NCBI GenBank assembly: GCA_964354265.1
Contig: CAYGYY010000081.1
Location: 1 to 8,670 of the forward strand
Source: Fen731 sp964354265
GTDB lineage: Bacteria; Actinomycetota; Humimicrobiia; Humimicrobiales; Humimicrobiaceae
Length of the DNA stretch: 8,670 nt
Direction: 5' to 3'
Shown in pieces: positions 1 through 5,557 of this stretch (within the stretch, counting starts at the first letter, position 1; each line of letters opens with the position of its first letter). Both the position numbers and the translations under genes were made by a program. The notes beneath the pieces are model-generated. The model ran no database searches, had not been told where the DNA came from, and saw only the letters and a list, made by a program, of their open reading frames with translations.

Positions 1-697
1 CTGTATAGATATTTGCAGCAAAAATCTTTTTGCCCCCGGCATTAATAAATTCAACCCTGGGTACAAAAAAATAAAAATTGCCGAAATTTTTCCACTCCTC
101 TTCAATTGCGTCATCAGTATTGAAAGCTATCGCTCCAAAATACCTGACAGATGCAGAGGGACTGCAGGATACCTGTTTCTTCGGCCTGCTTTTATTCGCA
201 GTAATATCCTGTATGGAAGCAGCAATTTCATTACCCGGTATCCCAAGGCGCCTGTTCAGCAGGCCAAATAAGGGCTGATAGTCAAACATGAGAGAATATT
301 TATTGATTATTTCCCCATCTGCAGGAGAAAAGCGGGTGTTGCCAGGCTGTACCGGGGAATTGACTTCGCTGGAGGAATTGCTTTTGCCGGTTTCAGTGAT
401 TTGCGGATTGTCGGAAATGAGGTCAGCATAACCTAACCCGGCAGTCTCATATGAATAGTCCCTTTCAGACCAGTAAAACTTACTTTGTTCATCCTGCCTT
501 GCGAGCCATTCTATAAGGTTCTGCGGAAAAATATCATCTTCAACCTCAAACTCCAGCCTTAAGAAATCTCCCTGCAAAAAGGCTGCAGGATACTGCTGTT
601 TTTTATCGTCTGTTATGCTGCTTCTTTTTATAAACGGTGATAAGCATTCTTTCAATTTTTTGGTTAAAACCTTATTTATTTTACCATCTCTGCTCAT
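1..697 (-). CDS. menF: Isochorismate synthase MenF, N-terminal part (cut by the left edge)
   Basis: MenF converts chorismate to isochorismate, the first committed step of the classical menaquinone pathway, in the cytoplasm. The 232 residues present are the N-terminal part; the catalytic chorismate-binding core lies beyond the edge. Family-like segments are LIEWLARQ followed by KFYWSERD (about 61-80), AGLGYADL (86-93), and RYFGAIAF with the following EEEWKNF and FFVPRVEF (185-218). The stretch between AGLGYADL and RYFG is about 92 residues, Ser/Asn/Pro-rich in its first half and longer than I expect for the family. The start is the first ATG after two in-frame TAA codons; no Shine-Dalgarno is visible before it. 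It lies 40 bp downstream of menG on the same strand, so the two are probably cotranscribed. Salicylate or anthranilate synthase relatives share the fold, but menG next door favours MenF. Confidence 0.78.
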   Translation of the reverse strand, partial: MSRDGKINKVLTKKLKECLSPFIKRSSITDDKKQQYPAAFLQGDFLRLEFEVEDDIFPQNLIEWLARQDEQSKFYWSERDYSYETAGLGYADLISDNPQITETGKSNSSSEVNSPVQPGNTRFSPADGEIINKYSLMFDYQPLFGLLNRRLGIPGNEIAASIQDITANKSRPKKQVSCSPSASVRYFGAIAFNTDDAIEEEWKNFGNFYFFVPRVEFINAGGKKIFAANIYT

Positions 698-737
698 ATT
701 TATTATTTTGGTGCTGTCATTAGTTTATTAAAAATTA

Positions 738-1499
738 CTATTTTACTGCAGTATAGATTATACAGGTGCCTGATGTCATGCATAAATATCTTACATCCTG
801 CCATCCGCAGCTTTTTATTGTTTCAGAGAAATCGGCAGGCCCCGGAAACTGCCTTATTGATTCTTCCAGGTGCTTATATGCGCTCCTGTTTCGTGTAAGG
901 ATTGCTCCAATATTTACCATAATCCTGCGCAGGTAAAAGCTGTAAATTTTACGGAAGGCCCCTTTTTCTGGAAAGCTGAATTCCATTATCATGAGTCTTC
1001 CACCTGGTCCAGTTATCCGCCAGAGCTCAGAAATTGCCTTTTTCCTGTCTGTAATATTTCTTATCCCAAAAAGCATAGTCGCAAGGTCAAAAAATCCATC
1101 ATTAAATCCGGTATCTGTAATATCGGCTTCCTTGAATGTGTAGCTGCCTGTATATGAATTTCTATGCCTGCTCCCGGATGTGCAGTGCCGGCTTGTAAAG
1201 TTATGGGGCTTCCTATCAGCAGCAATCTTCTTTTCAAATCGTTTTCTCGCTACATCAAGCATTTCAGCAGAAAAATCTACACCATAGATATCAGACCTGA
1301 ATACATTCTTTTTCCATATATCAAATGTTGAAACGCCTGTCCCGCAGCATGCATCCATTATCCTTTTTTCAGTGCCACTTATAAAGGAATTGAATTTTCT
1401 GCGCCAGTATTTTTCAAGGCCAAGGCTTATGAATGTATTGGCGACATCATATTTTGCCGAAATCGAATCAAAAATACCTTCAACTTTTTTGCTGTCCAT
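738..1499 (-). CDS. menG: Demethylmenaquinone methyltransferase MenG/UbiE
   Basis: This SAM-dependent C-methyltransferase converts demethylmenaquinone to menaquinone, the last step of the pathway. The 253 residues show the family in order: an N-terminal VEGIFDSISAKYDVAN (6-21); SAM motif I MDACCGTGV (48-56); YGVDFSAEML (72-81); DGFFDLATMLFGIRNITDRKKAI (134-156); RITGPGGRLMIMEFS (161-175); and the C-terminal YKHLEESIRQFPG and TSGTCIIYTAVK blocks. Residues about 92-121 are a polar His/Arg/Ser/Thr-rich insertion between motif I and the motif II region (FKEADI). It makes the protein somewhat longer than the usual 230-240 residues. The start ATG is chosen because homology begins a few residues after it. 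There is no Shine-Dalgarno, only a TATAAT box 14 bp upstream, so the leader may be very short. menF follows 40 bp downstream. Confidence 0.9.
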   Translation of the reverse strand: MDSKKVEGIFDSISAKYDVANTFISLGLEKYWRRKFNSFISGTEKRIMDACCGTGVSTFDIWKKNVFRSDIYGVDFSAEMLDVARKRFEKKIAADRKPHNFTSRHCTSGSRHRNSYTGSYTFKEADITDTGFNDGFFDLATMLFGIRNITDRKKAISELWRITGPGGRLMIMEFSFPEKGAFRKIYSFYLRRIMVNIGAILTRNRSAYKHLEESIRQFPGPADFSETIKSCGWQDVRYLCMTSGTCIIYTAVK

Positions 1500-1861
1500 T
1501 TCAAATTCATAATATTATATAGAATGGCAAATTAAAACAAGGAAGATTTGCAGCAAGATTTATAACCGGAGAATTCCAGGCATGAAAGAAAAAACCAGTA
1601 TTTTCAATTAAAAATAATTTTCTGGTTGAGAATCTTTTAAAAAATTGTAAAAATATAACCCAGAGTTTCTGAGTCATTTAGAGCATGATGGCTTTGGCGT
1701 GGAATAAACAGTTTTTACTTTCTTAAATACTATTAAAAACGCTCAGGTACTATTTTGTTAGGTAAGTTGATGCTGATTTAGTTAAGGGTGTGCCAAACTT
1801 AGGTGGTTCAGGTTGTAGATGTATTAATTAATTTTTTATCATTTTTATCGAGGGACACATA
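1500..1861. other. Divergent intergenic region with a hairpin
   Basis: This 362-bp stretch separates menG (minus) from the ATP-cone nuclease gene (plus). I see no convincing gene or known riboswitch. It contains an inverted repeat with arms AACCAG (1593-1598) and CTGGTT (1622-1627), plus a nested TATTTT/AAAATA pair. Read on the minus strand the hairpin is followed by a T-rich run, like an intrinsic terminator, but no minus-strand gene lies between it and the nuclease gene. No strong promoter for the nuclease gene stands out. TTGTTA at 1755-1760 with a poor -10 is the best I see, and I do not call it. Confidence 0.4.
1514..1541 (-). promoter_or_regulatory. Candidate menG promoter with very short leader
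   Basis: On the minus strand a perfect TATAAT occupies 1514-1519. A weak -35 element, CTTGTT, sits at 1536-1541 with 16-bp spacing. Transcription starting about 7 bp past the -10 would leave a leader of about 8 nt before the ATG at 1499. The region is AT-rich, so a chance TATAAT is possible. Confidence 0.4.
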
Positions 1862-2695
1862 TTGCAAAGTATAGTTACAAAAGATGACGGTACCCGGGAA
1901 CTTTTTGATGAAGAAAAAATAAGGCAGTCAATGTTAAATGTCGGTGCCGAGAATGCTGCAATTGAGCATGCATTGAAAAACATCAATAAGAACCTGATTG
2001 AGTACATGCCTTCAGGCAAGATTTATTCTATTGCAGTCAGGACTTTACAGAAGCATCAGCCAGTTACTGCTATAAAATACACTCTTAAAAGAGCAATGCT
2101 GGACCTGGGTCCTGACGGCTATGTATTTGAAAGGTTCATGGCAAAGGTGCTTGCGGCCCATGGCTATAAGACCAGGGTGAGCACTTTTGTTAAAGGTTTT
2201 TGCGTTGAGCATGAAGTAGATATAATAGCTGAAAAAAACAGCAGCCATATTATGATAGAATGTAAGTATCATAATAATCCCGGAATAAAAAGCGACATAA
2301 AAACTGCGCTTTATGTCAATGCAAGATACCATGATTTAAAGAAAGCAGGCAAGACCGGTAAAAGCGATTATGATTTTTCGGAAGGATGGCTTGCTACGAA
2401 CACTAAGTGCAGCTCCCAGGCCATAAGATATGCAGAGTGCAGCGGAATGGGTATAGTGGCATGGCATTATCCTGGGCAAAAAAACCTGGAATACTATATC
2501 GACAGTAAAAAAATCTATCCGGTATCAATACTGCCTGGTTTAAGGATACATCATAAAATTAAGCTGTTTGAGAAGGAAATATATACAATCCAGGACCTGC
2601 TTGAAAATGTTCCTGATGCTATAATGGGTTACCTTGGCATCAGTCCTGAAACAACAGAAAAAGTCTTCGAAGATGCTGCAATGCTTTTCACTTAA
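1862..2695 (+). CDS. ATP-cone / Mrr-like restriction endonuclease fusion protein
   Basis: This 277-residue protein fuses a nucleotide-sensing domain to a nuclease fold; its function is unknown. Residues about 1-80 are an ATP-cone, the regulatory domain of ribonucleotide reductases and NrdR. It begins IVTKDDGTRELFDEEKIRQSM and ends near YTLKRAMLDLGPDGY. Residues about 88-205 fit a Mrr-like PD-(D/E)XK nuclease: FERFMAKVLAAHGY, then HEVDII with D120, then the ECKYH motif with E133 and K135, so the catalytic residues look intact. The tail (about 240-272, IQDLLENVPDAIMGYLGIS onward) resembles a helix-hairpin-helix DNA-binding unit. The start is TTG, supported by GAGGGA about 7 nt upstream and by the ATP-cone beginning directly after it. 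It stands alone, with no methyltransferase nearby, so it is not an ordinary type II restriction system. Defence or DNA repair gated by nucleotide level is inference. Confidence 0.82.
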   Translation: MQSIVTKDDGTRELFDEEKIRQSMLNVGAENAAIEHALKNINKNLIEYMPSGKIYSIAVRTLQKHQPVTAIKYTLKRAMLDLGPDGYVFERFMAKVLAAHGYKTRVSTFVKGFCVEHEVDIIAEKNSSHIMIECKYHNNPGIKSDIKTALYVNARYHDLKKAGKTGKSDYDFSEGWLATNTKCSSQAIRYAECSGMGIVAWHYPGQKNLEYYIDSKKIYPVSILPGLRIHHKIKLFEKEIYTIQDLLENVPDAIMGYLGISPETTEKVFEDAAMLFT

Positions 2696-2719
2696 AAAAC
2701 AGTTCTTCCATGACTCCGG

Positions 2720-2753
2720 CTGGAGCAATGGACTAATTATTTAATTGCTCCAG
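2720..2753 (+). terminator. Inverted repeat, likely terminator of the nuclease gene
   Basis: Perfect 10-bp arms CTGGAGCAAT (2720-2729) and ATTGCTCCAG (2744-2753) flank a 14-nt AT-rich loop, starting 24 bp after the nuclease stop codon. The downstream sequence is AT-rich but has only short T runs, so termination may be imperfect. Its position between two independent units supports a terminator. Confidence 0.5.
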
Positions 2754-2810
2754 AATTTATTAAAAATATTATACATGCAAACCTGTTTGCTCCCAAGCCC
2801 GGTATTTGGA

Positions 2811-2841
2811 TTGATAAGCATACCTGATATTATGTTATAAT
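2811..2841 (+). promoter_or_regulatory. Extended -10 promoter of the toxin-antitoxin module
   Basis: TGTTATAAT at 2833-2841 is a perfect extended -10 (TGnTATAAT). TTGATA at 2811-2816 could be the -35, but its 19-bp spacing is long, which an extended -10 tolerates. The ATG of the first gene begins at 2848, six bases after the -10. Transcription would therefore start at or next to the start codon, predicting a leaderless mRNA. This agrees with the absence of a Shine-Dalgarno. Confidence 0.6.
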
Positions 2842-2847
2842 TATTGT

Positions 2848-3195
2848 ATGGATAATATTAAGAATAAAACTGAATCAGGAGCTTTAAAAACAAAATCCAG
2901 GGATATACCCAACGGATTTAAACTTTTATTATGGTCAAAAGATATAAAAAATATAGATGCCGAAAATGATAAAATCTATATAATCCACCAGGTTCTTTCG
3001 TATGGGAGCATTGAGGATATAAAACTGCTTCTAAAGATATATTCAAAAGAAGAGATAAAAAACATTTTCATAAATTATCCAAAAAGAGTGTATACGCGTC
3101 AGATTTTTTTATTTTTAAAGGATTTTTTACTCAAATTAGATTTGGAATTGGATGAGCAGAATTATGTCAAAAAAATTACTCGAGCAGTTAAATAA
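2848..3195 (+). CDS. DUF6922-like small protein, putative antitoxin of the AbiEii-type pair
   Basis: This 115-residue protein has no obvious enzymatic motif. The core (about 27-96) reads LLLWSKDIKNIDAENDKIYIIHQVLSYGSIEDIKLLLKIYSKEEIKNIF in overlapping segments. It is a helical layout that I recognise from small proteins encoded just before AbiEii/AbiGii-type nucleotidyltransferases (DUF6922 group). The first 25 residues are polar and probably disordered. Its frame overlaps the next gene by 44 bp, so translation is likely coupled. I see no helix-turn-helix, so DNA-binding autorepression of the AbiEi type is not evident. The gene is visibly richer in A+T than the lct-like operon, which fits horizontal acquisition. 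Antitoxin function is inferred from position only. Confidence 0.7.
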   Translation: MDNIKNKTESGALKTKSRDIPNGFKLLLWSKDIKNIDAENDKIYIIHQVLSYGSIEDIKLLLKIYSKEEIKNIFINYPKRVYTRQIFLFLKDFLLKLDLELDEQNYVKKITRAVK

Positions 3196-3802
3196 GAATG
3201 AAAAATCAATATTATTTAAACTGGAACCTTTTTTTGAACAAAAAGGATTATTATCAGGCGGAACGGCACTTATGATGCAGATTCCTCAAAGAAAATCCTT
3301 TGATTTTGATTTATTTTTTCCATTTGAGATACCGGATAATTTTGTCAGGAAAGCAATAAATGCTTTTGATTCAAAAATTAAAGTATTAATTAATAACCCT
3401 GATGAGTTGACCTTTACAGCTGGAGAACAAGTAAAGATTTCTTTTATTTTTTTTCCGTTTATAAGAAAGTATAAGCCAATTAATGCAGAATTTTTTATTA
3501 ATCTTTCATCTTATAAGGATATAGCTTCTGATAAAGCATATGCTATAGGAAGAAGGCCGGAATATCGTGATTATGTTGATCTTTTTATTATTTTAAAAGA
3601 AGGATTTGCATTAAAAAGAATAATTGAAGACGCAAAAGATAAGTTTTCTGAAGAGTTTTCCGAAAAATTATTCTTATCACAACTGGTTTATTTTGAAGAC
3701 ATTAAAGACTTTACAGTTAAGTTCATAAAAAAAGAAATCAGCATTGATGAAATAAAGGATTTTTATAAAAATGCTGTCCTGGATTATGAGAGGCTTTTTT
3801 AA
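3152..3802 (+). CDS. AbiEii/AbiGii-family nucleotidyltransferase, putative toxin
   Basis: This 216-residue protein has the DNA-polymerase-beta-like nucleotidyltransferase fold of type IV toxin-antitoxin and abortive-infection toxins. Visible motifs are SGGTALMMQ (35-43, the GG nucleotide-binding loop) and SFDFDLFF with D51 and D53 as the metal-binding pair. SDKAYAIGRR (126-135, with K128) and YRDYVDLFII (138-147) match the K...R...RDxxD signature of the family. All key residues appear present, so it is probably active. Family members transfer nucleotides to RNA targets such as tRNA; the target here is unknown. The start overlaps the upstream gene by 44 bp. GGAATTGG precedes ATG 3152, but an in-frame ATG at 3164 (Met5) is also possible and the motifs do not decide between them. 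The AT-rich composition is shared with its partner. Confidence 0.85.
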   Translation: MSRIMSKKLLEQLNKNEKSILFKLEPFFEQKGLLSGGTALMMQIPQRKSFDFDLFFPFEIPDNFVRKAINAFDSKIKVLINNPDELTFTAGEQVKISFIFFPFIRKYKPINAEFFINLSSYKDIASDKAYAIGRRPEYRDYVDLFIILKEGFALKRIIEDAKDKFSEEFSEKLFLSQLVYFEDIKDFTVKFIKKEISIDEIKDFYKNAVLDYERLF

Positions 3803-3840
3803 ATTCTGAGTCCTGCCAGCTAGCCAGAATCGTATTTTTT
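3803..3840 (+). terminator. Candidate intrinsic terminator after the toxin gene
   Basis: ATTCTG (3803-3808) and CAGAAT (3825-3830) form a 6-bp stem starting directly after the toxin stop codon. A T6 run follows at 3835-3840. The 16-nt loop contains GCTAGC. The stem is short, so confidence is moderate, but position and T run fit. Confidence 0.5.
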
Positions 3841-3904
3841 ATTGTGTAAGAACAACTGTCTTTTTTTATTTTATCCAAGTGAATCAATAATTTTGAGTTT
3901 TTTA

Positions 3905-3942
3905 TTGACAATTTGTATTAATTGTATTACATTTACTACAAT
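3905..3942 (+). promoter_or_regulatory. Promoter of the gntR-etfB-etfA-dehydrogenase operon
   Basis: A consensus -35 TTGACA (3905-3910) is followed after 17 bp by TACATT (3928-3933), a 4/6 match to the -10. A second, overlapping option is TTGTAT (3913-3918) with TACAAT (3937-3942) at 18-bp spacing. Both lie in or beside the palindrome at 3913-3941, so a bound repressor would block polymerase. Confidence 0.6.
3913..3941. promoter_or_regulatory. 29-bp palindromic operator, probably for the GntR/FCD regulator
   Basis: The 29 bp are symmetric about the T at 3927, with 12 of 14 base pairs complementary. The outer arms are TTGTA (3913-3917) and TACAA (3937-3941). The next arms are TAA (3919-3921) and TTA (3933-3935). 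The inner arms are TGTA (3923-3926) and TACA (3928-3931). It overlaps both candidate -10 boxes and ends 16 bp before the regulator's start codon. FCD-type GntR proteins bind short palindromes as dimers. Autoregulation is inference. Confidence 0.6.
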
Positions 3943-3957
3943 ATAAAATAAGTTGAT

Positions 3958-4677
3958 TTGAAAGATACATTTTCATTAAGTCAAGAAGACAGGTATTGTG
4001 TGGAAAATATAAGGGAAAAAAAATCCAGGCTTATATTTAATGGCATACTGGAAGACATTAAAAGTAATAAGCTAAAGAAAGGTGAGGTTCTTCCTTCAGA
4101 AGCTGACTATGCCAGGCAATATAATTGTGGCAGGGGCAGCGTAAGAGAAGCCATGCAGGTGCTTGAGTTTTTGGGCATGCTCAGGAAACAGGCAGGAGTT
4201 GGCACAACTGTTGAAAATTTTTCACTTGATTCTGTATTTAACCCGGCAGGTATTTATTTTGAGCTTGACAGCAGTGTAATGATGCAGGTAGTGGAATTCA
4301 GGGAGATATTCGAAGAGATAATAACACAGAAACTTTGCAGCAATATTGAGAAAGAGGACCTGGAAGCAGTCGAGGAAATCCTTGCGTTGAACAAGTTTTA
4401 TTTTGAAAGAAATAATTATGAAAAATATTCCGAGTATGATTACAAATTCCATAGGGCCCTTGCTTATGCGACAAGGAATATAGTTATTGAGAATATATTT
4501 AACCTGATATTCCCCTTTTTAAAATATATGACTGATGAAAACATAAAGAATCCTCAAAACCTGGATGAAACGCTGCGGGACCATTCTGATCTTATTGAGA
4601 GCATAAAGAACAGGGATGCCAGACAGGCCAAAAAAGTCATAGGCAGGCACATAGAACATATAAAAAGTTTCCTGTGA
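3958..4677 (+). CDS. GntR-family transcriptional regulator, FadR/FCD subfamily
   Basis: This 239-residue DNA-binding regulator probably controls the downstream lactate-type oxidation genes. Residues about 22-85 are the winged helix: LEDIKSNKLKKGEVLPSEADYA, then GRGSVREAMQVLEFLGM and the wing KQAGVGTTV. Residues about 108-232 are the all-helical FCD effector domain. Its likely metal-binding set is D161 and H165 (EYDYKFHRAL), H209 (RDHSDL) and H231 (GRHIEH). Related FCD regulators (LldR, GlcC, PdhR) sense lactate, glycolate or pyruvate, which fits the genes behind it. The start is a TTG without a clear Shine-Dalgarno; an in-frame GTG at Val15, still ahead of the winged helix, is an alternative. 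It sits 63 bp before etfB with no terminator between, so it is probably part of the same transcript. The effector is not known. Confidence 0.88.
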   Translation: MKDTFSLSQEDRYCVENIREKKSRLIFNGILEDIKSNKLKKGEVLPSEADYARQYNCGRGSVREAMQVLEFLGMLRKQAGVGTTVENFSLDSVFNPAGIYFELDSSVMMQVVEFREIFEEIITQKLCSNIEKEDLEAVEEILALNKFYFERNNYEKYSEYDYKFHRALAYATRNIVIENIFNLIFPFLKYMTDENIKNPQNLDETLRDHSDLIESIKNRDARQAKKVIGRHIEHIKSFL

Positions 4678-4716
4678 CATCACGGACAATTGCCTCAGTT
4701 TTAAGGTTAATCTAAA

Positions 4717-4762
4717 AAGGATTGAAATGGATATTATTAAATGGATATTATTGTATGCATAA
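4717..4762 (+). other. Shine-Dalgarno plus 11-codon minicistron overlapping the etfB start
   Basis: AAGGA at 4717-4721 is 5 nt from the ATG at 4727, which is ideal spacing, but 19 nt from the etfB ATG at 4741. The frame opened at 4727 encodes MDIIKWILLYA and stops at TAA 4760-4762, 22 bp inside etfB. Ribosomes would start here first, so etfB may depend on reinitiation, a backward slide after the short stop, or direct entry at the second ATG. Function is inferred; the peptide itself is probably irrelevant. Confidence 0.45.
4725..4752 (+). repeat. Perfect 14-bp tandem duplication over the etfB start
   Basis: AAATGGATATTATT occurs twice head to tail, at 4725-4738 and 4739-4752. Each copy carries an ATG, at 4727 and 4741. 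Fourteen is not a multiple of three, so the ATGs are in different frames. Only the second opens etfB, and the first is the one at proper distance from the upstream AAGGA. Confidence 0.95.
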
Positions 4763-5529
4763 AACAGGTACCTGATACTTCCAAAGTCCAGGTAGATGCC
4801 AAAACCGGTGTTCTTATAAGAGACGGGATAGATACAAAAATGAATCCCTATGATTTGTTTGCATTGGAAACAGCCCTGCGGCTCAAAGAAAAATATGGCG
4901 GAAAAGTAAAAGTCATTACAATGGGCCCCCCGCAGGCAAAAGAAATTGTAAAAGAAGCTTTTATGATGGGTGCAGATGATGGTGTCGTTGTATCAGACAG
5001 AAAATTTGCAGGCGCAGATGTCCTGGCAACAGCCTATACCCTTTTTCAGGGCATAAGAAAATTTGGTGTTTTTGATTTAATAATAACAGGAAAACAGACA
5101 ACTGACGGGGATACAGCGCAGGTTGGTCCGGAAATTGCAGAATATCTCGAAATCCCCCACATAGCAAATGTCATAAGGATAATTGAAGCCAGTAAAAATT
5201 ATATCACTGTTGAAATGGACATGCCTGAAACCATAGAAGTTGCTAAAATTAAATTCCCCTGCCTTATTTCGGTGGAAAAAGGCATCTTTGAACCAAGGCT
5301 GCCTTCATATAAGAGAAAAGTTGCAACTATAAATAAAGAAATTAAAATTTTATGTCTTGCCGACATGGAAGATAAAAACGAAAAAAGATATGGATTAACA
5401 GGCTCCCCGACCCAGGTTGAAAGGATTTTTCCGCCGGATGAAAATCCTGATAAGGAGATATGGGAAGGTTCAGGGGAAGAGCTTGCTTCAAAGATAACTG
5501 AGAAATTAAGAGAATTAAAATTTATATGA
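4741..5529 (+). CDS. etfB: Electron transfer flavoprotein beta subunit, bifurcating type
   Basis: EtfB pairs with EtfA to carry electrons to or from the adjacent dehydrogenase. In bifurcating complexes it holds an extra FAD that exchanges electrons with NAD(H). The 262 residues open with the family signature MDIIVCIKQVPDT. They continue with NPYDLFALETALRL (35-48), MGPPQAKE (61-68), GADVLATAY (91-99) and TGKQTTDGDTAQVGPEIAEYL (116-136). The DGDTAQVGPEIAE form is the one I associate with FAD-binding, NADH-linked Etf proteins, rather than AMP-binding ETF of respiratory chains. MPETIEVAKIKFPCLISVEKG and the C-terminal LRELKFI are also family-like. Homology requires the ATG at 4741, although its Shine-Dalgarno is displaced by the 14-bp duplication. 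etfA follows after 28 bp. The complex is cytoplasmic. Confidence 0.94.
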   Translation: MDIIVCIKQVPDTSKVQVDAKTGVLIRDGIDTKMNPYDLFALETALRLKEKYGGKVKVITMGPPQAKEIVKEAFMMGADDGVVVSDRKFAGADVLATAYTLFQGIRKFGVFDLIITGKQTTDGDTAQVGPEIAEYLEIPHIANVIRIIEASKNYITVEMDMPETIEVAKIKFPCLISVEKGIFEPRLPSYKRKVATINKEIKILCLADMEDKNEKRYGLTGSPTQVERIFPPDENPDKEIWEGSGEELASKITEKLRELKFI

Positions 5530-5557
5530 TTTTTTATACTTAAAACGGTACAGGATA

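Noticed and set aside
78..278. A 66-codon open frame on the plus strand
   Set aside because: It is antisense to the menF coding region, whose frame stays open to the window edge with family motifs.
1640..1855. Riboswitch or structured RNA before the nuclease gene
   Set aside because: I could find only small local hairpins such as CAGA/TCTG, and no known riboswitch core.
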